DNA of 64,000 nt from Seohaeicola saemankumensis. GTDB lineage: Bacteria; Pseudomonadota; Alphaproteobacteria; Rhodobacterales; Rhodobacteraceae. Numbering within the stretch: the stretch's first letter is position 1; each line of letters begins with the position of its first letter. The notes under the pieces were generated by a model, which searched no databases, had not been told where the DNA came from, and saw nothing but the letters and a program-made list of their open reading frames with translations. Location: contig NZ_JBHTKR010000003.1 of NCBI RefSeq assembly GCF_042678485.1, forward strand, positions 124,001 through 188,000, written 5' to 3'. Made by a program: the position numbers and the translations under genes. Of this stretch, positions 35,340 through 42,111 are shown one piece after another.

Positions 35340-36272
35340 ATGAGTGCTTCGCGTTTGCGCGTCGGTGTTGTGTTGTGCGCTTTGTCAGGCTGGATCGCTC
35401 CGGCCATGGCGCAGGAACGAATCCTCGAACAGGACGGGATCGCCATCGAGCTGGAAGAGCTGTTGTCCGAAAAGGGCACCTTCCGGCTGGAATTCGGCAC
35501 GACCTTTGCCTCCAGCCGTCAGGACGGCATCAGCGGCCTCTACCAGACCATCCAGACCGGCACGGGCGACTTCGTATCCCTGCCCGTCGAACTTGGCATG
35601 ACGGATCGGCAATCCGACACGATCCTGGCCACGCTTGGCCTGCGCTACGGGCTGACTGCGAAATCGGAACTCTATTCGCGCCTGACCCTGCGGCATGACG
35701 AATCGCGCTTTGTCGATACGGCGACCGGCCAGACCGACAGCCTGTCGGACAGTGCCCTGCAAAGCCTTGTGGTCGGGGCGAACTATCGCTTTCAGGACGA
35801 AGGCGCGGGGCCCGGGCTGATCGGCTTTGCCGATGTGGCCGTGCTGGAAAATACCGCAGCGCGGGGGACGGATTTCGCGTCTGGCACATCCGGCACCCTG
35901 GGCGTCACGGCCTACCGCGTGATCGACCCGCTGGTCCTGTCGGTGACCGCCGGGTACCGCGCCAGTCTTGAGCGGGACATCGGGGCCGACAAGGTCGATC
36001 CCGGCGACATCTTCTTCATCAATCCCAGCATCGGTTTCGCCGTGAACAACGAGGTGACGCTGACAGGCGGCATCGGCCTGAACTTCAACGGCGATGACAG
36101 GCTGAACGGGCGCACCCGCGACACCGGCGGCACCGCGGCCGAGATGCAGTTCGGGCTGGCCTATGCCTGGGACAAGAACACCACGCTCAGGGCCGATGCC
36201 CGCACCGAGGTTCTTGGCGACCGCAGCTTTACCGCGGGTATCACCGTGACCCGCAAGTTCGAAAGGAAGTGA
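35340..36272 (+). CDS. Outer-membrane beta-barrel protein (FapF-like exporter family)
   Basis: A 310-residue exported protein with a Sec signal (VGVVLCALSGWIAPAMAQ). The mature part opens with LEQDGIAIELEELLSEKGTF and then runs of alternating hydrophobic strands, such as TILATLGLRYGLTAKSELYS and LSVTAGYRASL, ending in a C-terminal Phe-rich strand. The ELLxEKG opening followed by barrel strands resembles the beta-barrels found beside C39 peptidases, like FapF of the Pseudomonas amyloid system. ATG 35340 is used; ATG 35325 would add five residues. It heads a run of seven genes that encode secreted peptides, partners and a C39 peptidase, so I infer that it exports those peptides. Confidence 0.7.
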   Translation: MSASRLRVGVVLCALSGWIAPAMAQERILEQDGIAIELEELLSEKGTFRLEFGTTFASSRQDGISGLYQTIQTGTGDFVSLPVELGMTDRQSDTILATLGLRYGLTAKSELYSRLTLRHDESRFVDTATGQTDSLSDSALQSLVVGANYRFQDEGAGPGLIGFADVAVLENTAARGTDFASGTSGTLGVTAYRVIDPLVLSVTAGYRASLERDIGADKVDPGDIFFINPSIGFAVNNEVTLTGGIGLNFNGDDRLNGRTRDTGGTAAEMQFGLAYAWDKNTTLRADARTEVLGDRSFTAGITVTRKFERK

Positions 36273-36355
36273 CCTCCGCCGGTGGCGGGGTGACGTAAAC
36301 GGGGACGGGCATGTGGCGTCCCCGGAACTTTAACCAGTGAAAGGAGTGCGACCAA

Positions 36356-36871
36356 ATGAAGATCTTCACCAGACTTGCCACAACCCTGCTGGCCGTTCTT
36401 GGCCTTGTGGCGATCCTTGCCAGCCCCGCATCGGCGCAACCGCTGACGGCGTCCGACATGGCCTTTGCCTTTGGCGGCAAGGCAACATCCACGACGGCGG
36501 CGGCCGCGGCCGCGCCCAAGGCGGCGGCGCCTGTGGCCATCGCCTCGGCCCGCGGCATGACCCAGACCGAGATGCAGGAGACGAAGGGCGCTGTGGCGCC
36601 GATCGTGGTCTATGGTCTCGCGGTCGGGGGGCGCATCGCCTATGTGGGGATCACCAACAACCTGGCGCGGCGCACCGCGCAACATGCCGCGACCCGGTCC
36701 TTCGAGACCGTGGTCCGGCTGGGGTCCAGCAGCACACGCAACGGCGCGCGGGTGATCGAGCAGAACAACATCAACCGGTTCAACACGATCAACAACGGGT
36801 GGAACCGCATCAACTCGATCTCGCCGCGCAACCCGCTTTCGTCGCGGGTCACGCAGCCCTATCGTCGCTGA
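36356..36871 (+). CDS. Secreted double-glycine-leader peptide with GIY-YIG nuclease-like domain (toxin candidate)
   Basis: A 171-residue precursor. Residues 1-27 are a Sec signal ending in SPASAQ. Next comes LTASDMAFAFGG, then a low-complexity Ala-rich linker and SARGMTQTEMQETKGA. Both segments fit the double-glycine leader pattern (hydrophobic at -12, acidic at -8, Met at -7, then GG or GA). The rest has VYG, AYVGITNNLARRTAQHA, NGARVIEQNNINRF and INSISPRNP, which resemble the GIY-YIG nuclease domain of polymorphic toxins. An AAGGAG site lies nine bases before the ATG. The next gene is a likely immunity protein. Toxicity is inferred from domain type. Confidence 0.72.
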   Translation: MKIFTRLATTLLAVLGLVAILASPASAQPLTASDMAFAFGGKATSTTAAAAAAPKAAAPVAIASARGMTQTEMQETKGAVAPIVVYGLAVGGRIAYVGITNNLARRTAQHAATRSFETVVRLGSSSTRNGARVIEQNNINRFNTINNGWNRINSISPRNPLSSRVTQPYRR

Positions 36872-36884
36872 CAACATGACAACC

Positions 36885-36914
36885 GGGTCCGGCCGCCACG
36901 TGGTGGCCGGACCC
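36885..36914. other. Large palindrome between toxin 1 and immunity 1
   Basis: GGGTCCGGCC (36885-36894) pairs with GGCCGGACCC (36905-36914), with an almost palindromic ten-base centre around CCACGTGG. As RNA it would form a very stable hairpin 19 bases before the immunity start codon. No T-run follows, so it is not a simple terminator. It could set the ratio of toxin to immunity. Confidence 0.6.
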
Positions 36915-36932
36915 TTGTGGAAGGCAAAGCAC

Positions 36933-37850
36933 ATGGATCACGCCAAGATCACCCAGGTTCTGGAAAGCCTGCCCGCTGCGGCGCTGTCGCAGCACCGCTT
37001 TGTGCGGCATTACTTCTACGGGCCGGAGACCAAGCTGCGCCGGGTTCGGACGCATCTGAAGCGGCTGCGCGACGATGTGACCTTCGACTTTCTGGACAAG
37101 GGGCTGGCTGTGACGACAGCGGCGCGTCTGGATCACGAAGGCCTGGCCCAATCGGTCGGGATCATGGAAAGCAGCGCGGCCGAGGTGGGTCTGGAATACG
37201 ACGGGTTCGAGATCGTGCTGGACGGGGTCGAGGCGCAAACCGCGACGGAACCGTTCGAGGATTTCGTCGATCCCGGCAGCTTTGTGCGCTTTGCCATCTC
37301 CAAGGGGCGGTTCGGCTATCTTCTGTTTCTGGGCGGCAACAAGACCGACGGCTATCTGTTCGACTGCCTTGCCCTTGTCGATGACGGTGGGGCCATGCCC
37401 GATGTGCTGGCCCGCGCCCCGCGCCTTTATCGGCAGCCAGTGCAGGGGATGATCGATCCGTTCGGGGTTGAGGTCCTGGGCCAGACTACAGGGTTGTCAT
37501 ACCCGATCCGGGTCCCGTTCCGCATGGCCACGGATTACCCCACCCCGGAAGAGGTCGCGACCCTGGCGGCACAGCACGGGATCGCGCCCGACCGGATCGA
37601 ACGGGACTGGCCCGTGCTGCTGGAACGGCTGGTCGCTGCGGGGCAGAGCATCGGGCGCGGCGATCCCATCGCCTATGCGGCCGAGTTGAAGCGCAATGGC
37701 CGCATCACCTGGACCGAGGGGGATCCCATTCGCGCAGACCATACAAGCGCGCGACCCATGCTGTTCGGCGCCCATGTCACGCTGGACACGTTGCGCGCCG
37801 CGCTGGCCGGCGGGCCCGATATCGTGGCCTTGACCGATGCGGCCAGCTGA
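36933..37850 (+). CDS. Putative immunity protein (RraB-like plus Imm26-like)
   Basis: A 305-residue protein without signal peptide. The N-terminal 100 residues (ESLPAAALSQHRFVRHYFYG, then MESSAAEVGLEYDGFEI) resemble RraB/DUF695-type domains, with the EYDGxE ending. The middle (GSFVRFAISKGRFGYLLFLGG, then YLFDCLALV) resembles Imm26-type immunity domains, which start with a G-x-F-x-x-x-(I/L)-x-x-G-x-(F/Y)-G-Y run. The C-terminus has a TPEEVATLAAQHGI helical segment. Start 36933 is favoured by GGAAGG eight bases upstream over ATG 36876. It directly follows the GIY-YIG peptide gene, which supports an immunity role. The domain calls are by eye. Confidence 0.6.
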   Translation: MDHAKITQVLESLPAAALSQHRFVRHYFYGPETKLRRVRTHLKRLRDDVTFDFLDKGLAVTTAARLDHEGLAQSVGIMESSAAEVGLEYDGFEIVLDGVEAQTATEPFEDFVDPGSFVRFAISKGRFGYLLFLGGNKTDGYLFDCLALVDDGGAMPDVLARAPRLYRQPVQGMIDPFGVEVLGQTTGLSYPIRVPFRMATDYPTPEEVATLAAQHGIAPDRIERDWPVLLERLVAAGQSIGRGDPIAYAAELKRNGRITWTEGDPIRADHTSARPMLFGAHVTLDTLRAALAGGPDIVALTDAAS

Positions 37851-37964
37851 CCCGTTCCGGGTCGGACACAACAAGTAGAGGCCCGCGCCCTGGCGCGCGA
37901 TGGAGGCATAGAGATCAGTCGGCAGAGCTTCGTTTTTGGTGACCAGTGAAAGGAGAGTATCCAG

Positions 37965-38192
37965 ATGAGGACCTTTTCGACATTCGCCATCTGGATGCTG
38001 GCCATTCTGGGGCTGGCGGTGATGACCGTGGCACCGGCGACCGCGCAGTCGCTGAATGCCGCCGACATGGCCTTTGCCTTTGGCGGCAAGGCCACGACGC
38101 AGGCGCCAGGCGCGATGGCCGGGGACAGCGTCGCCATCGCTTCGGCCCGGGGGATGACCCAGGCCGAGATGCAGGACACCGAAGGTGCGTGA
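37965..38192 (+). CDS. Secreted double-glycine-leader peptide 2, ending at an in-frame TGA after the processing site
   Basis: A 75-residue product with the same leader as the first peptide: signal ending APATAQ, then LNAADMAFAFGG, a short linker, and SARGMTQAEMQDTEGA. It stops at TGA (38190-38192) directly after GA. The same frame stays open from there to 38420 and codes a C-terminal domain, so the stop replaces a codon such as TGG. An ACCAGTGAAAGGAG sequence shared with gene 1 provides the ribosome binding site. The peptide as read would be leader only. This is either a broken toxin, a sequencing error or suppressed stop. Confidence 0.75.
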   Translation: MRTFSTFAIWMLAILGLAVMTVAPATAQSLNAADMAFAFGGKATTQAPGAMAGDSVAIASARGMTQAEMQDTEGA

Positions 38193-38420
38193 ATCCAGAT
38201 CCCGATCATGATCGGTCGGGTCGCCATCTCGGGCTTTACGCGTCATGGTCTGAACCAGACCATCAACCGCGGAATCCGGCCGGGTGCCATGGTCAGTACG
38301 CTGCGCAATCCGACCAGCATCAGGACGTTCACAAGCGGCCCCAACGCGGGCACAACCCGCTATATCGGGCCGCGGTCGACCGTTGTGGTGAACAGCCAAG
38401 GGCGTATCGTGTCGACTTGA
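38193..38420 (+). pseudogene. C-terminal domain of peptide 2, after the in-frame TGA
   Basis: Same reading frame as 37965-38192, continued after TGA. It codes for IQIPIMIGRVAISGF, then a basic, Thr/Ser-rich section with RPGAMVSTLRNP, PNAGTTRYIGPRSTVVVNSQ and a GRIVST end. The beta-strand-rich end with STVVVN looks like the tail of small secreted RNase or other toxin domains, though I do not recognise a named family. The codon use and GC content look like those of intact genes. The following gene at 38485 is its presumptive immunity gene. Confidence 0.6.
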
Positions 38421-38444
38421 GGACGGGGCCGCTGACATCTATAC

Positions 38445-38465
38445 CCCCCCGGCCCGGCCGGGGGG
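38445..38465. other. GC hairpin between peptide 2 and its partner gene
   Basis: CCCCCCGG (38445-38452) pairs with CCGGGGGG (38458-38465) with a five-base loop. It stands 20 bases before the start of the partner gene, a position like that of the palindrome in module 1. No U-tract follows. Confidence 0.5.
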
Positions 38466-38484
38466 ATCACATCGGGAGAGACGG

Positions 38485-38748
38485 ATGACAAACAAGGATT
38501 TCGGCGGGCCGCAAGCCATTCGCATGATCCTGGACAGGATGCCCGCGGGTCCGGCCGCCTTGCAGGATGACGGGCTGGCGGTGATCGCGCATCTGCGCGA
38601 TGCCCCCGTGGCCGCGCTGGCCCGGCACCGGTTCACCCAGGCCGAGATCGACGCAATCACCGACCTGATGATGGCGCATTTCGAGGCTGGCGGCCTGGTT
38701 GCCGATACGGCCATCGACCATCTTGTCGCCCACAGCGTGCCGGAGTGA
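38485..38748 (+). CDS. Small helical protein, presumptive immunity protein 2
   Basis: An 87-residue, acidic and Ala-rich helical protein with no signal peptide: AIRMILDRMPAGPAALQDDG, RHRFTQAEIDAITDLMMAHF, ADTAIDHLVAHS. I recognise no family. It starts with ATG after GGGAGAGA. The position directly after peptide 2 and the lack of export signal fit an immunity protein of the small acidic type. This is an inference from gene order. Confidence 0.5.
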   Translation: MTNKDFGGPQAIRMILDRMPAGPAALQDDGLAVIAHLRDAPVAALARHRFTQAEIDAITDLMMAHFEAGGLVADTAIDHLVAHSVPE

Positions 38749-38808
38749 CCGATGCGTTGCCCCCGCCCTGCCATTTCCGATCCTGCCTGAACCGCAAAGG
38801 TGTGCCGC

Positions 38809-39450
38809 ATGCCTGATCTTCGTCTTGCCCTTTGCCTTGTAGCACTGCTGGCCGCAGCCCCCGCCAAGGCCGACATGTTCCCCGGCGATCACCTGAACGG
38901 GCAGCCGGTGGTGAACACATGGAAGGCGCTGCGCGATTTCCGGATCGTGAAACAGCAGCTGGATTATTCCTGCGGTGCGGCCAGCATGGCGACGATCCTG
39001 AACGAATTCTACGGCATGTCCGTGACGGAAGAGGATGTACTGACCCGGATGGGGGCGACGGATCGTTCCTCGTTCCAGCAGCTGGCGGATGTGGCGCCCG
39101 CCTATGGGGTCAGGGCAGGCGGGCTCATGCTGTCCTTCGACGACCTCAAACAGCTCAAGATCCCGGCCATCGCCTATGTGCAGTATCGTGGCGAGGATCA
39201 TTTCACCGTCATTCGCGGCATCCGCCGTGACGGTGTGGTGCATGTGGCCGATCCGTCCTGGGGCAACCGGCAGCTGACGGCACACCAGTTCCGCCGCATG
39301 TGGGAGGCGCCCGATACCGACGGCATGCCGCGCGGGCGCATCCTGCTGCTGATCCCGCAGGACATGAGCCTGGCGCAGATCGACGAGACGTTTTTCACGC
39401 AGCCGCAGGGATGGTCCCTGTCGCTGCGGGCCATACCGCTGTCGCGGTAG
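38809..39450 (+). CDS. Periplasmic C39 family peptidase (FapD-like)
   Basis: A 213-residue protein with a Sec signal (LALCLVALLAAAPAKA, cleavage before DMFPG). The catalytic Cys lies in VKQQLDYSCGAASMATILNEFYG (typical of stand-alone C39 peptidases with QQxDYSCG). The His/Asp pair is in YRGEDHFTVIRGI (His) and VADPSWG (Asp). Such peptidases cleave double-glycine leaders; in the Fap system FapD acts in the periplasm. No ABC-transporter part is attached. It sits between peptide modules 2 and 3, so I infer it processes the three peptides after Sec export. Start 38809 is the ATG in frame after a GTG at 38800. Confidence 0.85.
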   Translation: MPDLRLALCLVALLAAAPAKADMFPGDHLNGQPVVNTWKALRDFRIVKQQLDYSCGAASMATILNEFYGMSVTEEDVLTRMGATDRSSFQQLADVAPAYGVRAGGLMLSFDDLKQLKIPAIAYVQYRGEDHFTVIRGIRRDGVVHVADPSWGNRQLTAHQFRRMWEAPDTDGMPRGRILLLIPQDMSLAQIDETFFTQPQGWSLSLRAIPLSR

Positions 39451-39559
39451 GGCGAGGTAGCTGTTCCGCCTTTCGGTGACCGGGTTGGCACCGCAGGGCA
39501 GATCCCGTCCCGGCGGTTCGGGGCGGCCATGTGTGACAAGTAAAGGGAGTATGCCTGAC

Positions 39560-40081
39560 ATGACTATCATCACGAAACTTGCGACCAAGATGCTGGCTGT
39601 TCTCAGCATCGTGGCCATGATCGCATCACCGGCGGCGGCGCAATCGCTGAGCGCCTCGGACATGGCGTTTGCCTTTGGCGGCAAGGCGGCCGCGCCTGCC
39701 GCGGTCAGCAAGACCGCGCGCACGGTGGCCGAAGCGCCCGTTGCCATGGCATCGGCGCGGGGCATGACACCGGCCGAGATGCAGGAGACCGAGGGCGCCT
39801 TCTGGCCGGTGGTCTATGCGGCGGCCGTTTTCGGCACCCGCGCGGCGATGTGGGCCGCGCCGCGGATTGCGCCCAGCACCTTCCGCACCATCACGAACAC
39901 CAGAAGCGCGCATACGATCATGGTGAACACGAGAACCAGCACGCATGTCTGCCAGGTGGCCTGTGGCACAGGCGCTGGCATCAACGGGGCACATGTGGGA
40001 TGGGGTGCGGGTGGCCGCAACGGCATGGGGGCTGCGACGCATATATATCGCAATTCGCCGTGGCGCTTTAATCCGTGGTAA
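39560..40081 (+). CDS. Secreted double-glycine-leader peptide 3 (toxin candidate)
   Basis: A 173-residue precursor. The signal ends SPAAAQ; then LSASDMAFAFGG, an Ala/Thr linker, and SARGMTPAEMQETEGA, as in the other two. The mature part begins FWPVVYAAAVFGTRAAMWAAP, hydrophobic enough to insert in a membrane, then has Thr/His/Cys-rich text (TRTSTHVCQVACGTGAG, INGAHVGWGAGG) and ends PWRFNPW. I recognise no domain. Start 39560 is set by GGGAG ten bases upstream and by alignment with the other two genes; ATG 39551 is a second option. A partner gene follows 24 bases later. Confidence 0.7.
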   Translation: MTIITKLATKMLAVLSIVAMIASPAAAQSLSASDMAFAFGGKAAAPAAVSKTARTVAEAPVAMASARGMTPAEMQETEGAFWPVVYAAAVFGTRAAMWAAPRIAPSTFRTITNTRSAHTIMVNTRTSTHVCQVACGTGAGINGAHVGWGAGGRNGMGAATHIYRNSPWRFNPW

Positions 40082-40105
40082 GGCTTGCGTTGAAAGGATG
40101 ATCGG

Positions 40106-40741
40106 ATGATCCGCGGTTTGTTCTCACGCTCTGATCACGAGGTTCGGGTCAAGCTGCTGCATCGGCCGTTTGGTGCGCCGGCGCTGGTCGGCTCATGGAC
40201 ATACGCGGATCGCTGGTTTGTCGAAAAGACCTTCAGCGGCGATACCCTGCTGCTGGGGGTCGAAAGCGACCGGGATACGCGGCGTGCGCTGGCCGTCCGG
40301 ATGCGTGGCGATCTGGCGATCACGGCCGTTCCCGGCGGACTGTTCCGCGACCGGGTGCGCGAGATCATGGATTTTGACCAGCCATTGGCCGAGCTTGCCA
40401 AGGGACCCGCCTACGGCGTGTTCTGGACGATGGCGGCGGGGTTCGGCCCTGCGTTCCGCGCGCGGCTGACAGCGCTGGCCGAGGGGGCGGCACCGGGGGA
40501 TACCTTTTCAAACCTGCTGCATGACAGGGATTTTCCGGGGCAGGATGGTCCGGACGTAGTGCTTTACCGGAACTATTTCGATGACGAGACCTGTTTGCGG
40601 CTGCGCCCGGCGCTGTGGGATGCCCTTCAGGAGGAGGCGCCGCGCGCGCTGCGCCTGGGCTGGATGCAGGTGGAACATGTCAGCTTTGACGGCGAGACCT
40701 ATGACTTTGGGTCGCGCTTTACCCTGACGCGCGACAGGTAG
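40106..40741 (+). CDS. Hypothetical protein, presumptive immunity protein 3
   Basis: A 211-residue protein without signal peptide. It contains ADRWFVEKTFSGDTLLLGVE, RALAVRMRGDLAITAVPGGLF and a GWMQVEHVSFDGETYDFGSRF end. I know no family for it. An AAAGGATG site lies eleven bases before the ATG. Its place right after peptide 3, with no other partner gene, makes it the likely immunity protein. The function is otherwise unknown. Confidence 0.5.
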   Translation: MIRGLFSRSDHEVRVKLLHRPFGAPALVGSWTYADRWFVEKTFSGDTLLLGVESDRDTRRALAVRMRGDLAITAVPGGLFRDRVREIMDFDQPLAELAKGPAYGVFWTMAAGFGPAFRARLTALAEGAAPGDTFSNLLHDRDFPGQDGPDVVLYRNYFDDETCLRLRPALWDALQEEAPRALRLGWMQVEHVSFDGETYDFGSRFTLTRDR

Positions 40742-40835
40742 GCTTTGCGGGCGCCGGTCCGCACGGGCCTTGCACATCAGAAAACGGCGCGCCCGTAGGC
40801 GCGCCGCAATCCTGTCTGCGATGGTCCGGGCCGGA

Positions 40836-42017
40836 TCAGAGGGCTTTCTTCAGCGCCTCTGCCAGATCGGTGCGTTCCCAGCTGAAACCACCATCGGCAT
40901 CGGGCTGGCGGCCGAAATGGCCATAGGCCGCGGTGCGCGCATAAATCGGTCGGTTCAATTGCAGATGGGTGCGGATCCCGCGCGGGGTCAGGTCCATGAC
41001 CTTGGGGATCGCGGCCTCGATGGCGGCGGCGTCCACATCGCCAGTCCCATGGGTATCGACATAGATCGACAGGGGGCGCGCCACGCCGATGGCATAGCTC
41101 AGCTGGATCGTCGCACGATCCGCCAGGCCCGCGGCCACGATGTTCTTGGCCAGGTAGCGCGCGGCATAGGCGGCCGAACGGTCAACCTTCGTTGGATCCT
41201 TGCCGGAAAACGCGCCGCCGCCATGCGGGGCCGCGCCGCCATAGGTATCCACGATGATCTTGCGACCGGTCAGGCCCGCGTCACCATCAGGGCCGCCGAT
41301 GACGAACTTGCCGGTGGGGTTCACATGCCAGACGGTATCGCTGGTCACCCAACCATCGGGAAGCACCTCGAGGATATAGGGCTCGACCACGGCGCGCACG
41401 TCGTCGCTGGTCATGCTTTCGTCCAGATGCTGCGTGGACAGCACGATCTGGGTCACGCCCACGGGCTTGCCGTTTTCATAGCGCACCGAAAGCTGCGATT
41501 TCGCATCCGGGCCAAGCGTCGGCTCGGCGCCCGATTTGCGCACCTCGGCCAGGCGACGCAGCATGGCATGGGCGAACTGGATCGGCGCGGGCATCAGCGC
41601 ATCGGTTTCGTTCGTGGCATAGCCGAACATGATGCCCTGATCGCCGGCGCCTTCGTCCTTGGTGTCGCTGGAATTCACGCCCTGGGCGATATGGGCCGAC
41701 TGCTCGTGCAGCAGGTTCGTGATCTCGCAGGTCGCGTGATGGAATTTTTCCTGTTCATAGCCGATGTCCTTGATGCAGGCACGGGCGATGTCGGGAATAC
41801 GCTCCATGTATTCGGCCAGCTTGGCCTGGTCCGAAAGACCGACCTCGCCGCCGATCACGACGCGGTTCGTTGTGGCGAAGGTCTCGCAGGCGACGCGCGC
41901 TTCGGGCTCTTCGGCCAGGAATGCGTCCAGAACCGCGTCTGAAATGCGGTCGCAGACCTTGTCAGGGTGCCCTTCCGAGACGGACTCGGAGGTAAATACG
42001 TAATTCTGTCGTGACAT
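40836..42017 (-). CDS. metK: S-adenosylmethionine synthetase
   Basis: A 393-residue enzyme making SAM from ATP and methionine. It has YVFTSESVSEGHPDKVCDRISDAVLD at the N-terminus, GAGDQGIMFGYATNETDALMP, and GGGAFSGKDPTKVDRSAAYAARY, the P-loop-like and metal-binding segments. The ATG start is 42017. A riboswitch with its own ribosome binding site lies upstream, so expression should fall when SAM or SAH is plentiful. It is downstream of lnt in the same orientation and may have its own promoter. Confidence 0.97.
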   Translation of the reverse strand: MSRQNYVFTSESVSEGHPDKVCDRISDAVLDAFLAEEPEARVACETFATTNRVVIGGEVGLSDQAKLAEYMERIPDIARACIKDIGYEQEKFHHATCEITNLLHEQSAHIAQGVNSSDTKDEGAGDQGIMFGYATNETDALMPAPIQFAHAMLRRLAEVRKSGAEPTLGPDAKSQLSVRYENGKPVGVTQIVLSTQHLDESMTSDDVRAVVEPYILEVLPDGWVTSDTVWHVNPTGKFVIGGPDGDAGLTGRKIIVDTYGGAAPHGGGAFSGKDPTKVDRSAAYAARYLAKNIVAAGLADRATIQLSYAIGVARPLSIYVDTHGTGDVDAAAIEAAIPKVMDLTPRGIRTHLQLNRPIYARTAAYGHFGRQPDADGGFSWERTDLAEALKKAL

Positions 42018-42023
42018 GAAACG

Positions 42024-42068
42024 TGCTCCATTGGGTTCATCCCGTCACGCCAGGAAGCCGTTGTGACA
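42024..42068 (-). ncRNA. SAM/SAH-type riboswitch in the metK leader
   Basis: On the minus strand the leader reads GTCACAACGGCTTCCTGGCG, then TGAC, and after a short link CAATGGAGCA. This matches the compact SAM/SAH riboswitch found only before metK in Rhodobacterales: stem GTCAC/GTGAC enclosing the AACGGCTTCC loop, and a pseudoknot with the downstream GGAGCA. GGAG is also the ribosome binding site, eight bases from the metK ATG. Ligand binding should hide it. The match is from memory of the structural consensus. Confidence 0.9.
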
Positions 42069-42111
42069 GGGGTACTGCGTGGTTATGCGCCGTATGGCGG
42101 GGCGTCAATCG

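Noticed and set aside
36356..36871. Peptide 1 as an ordinary DNA-repair GIY-YIG enzyme
   Set aside because: The Sec signal and double processing leader, and the following partner gene, do not fit a cytoplasmic repair enzyme.
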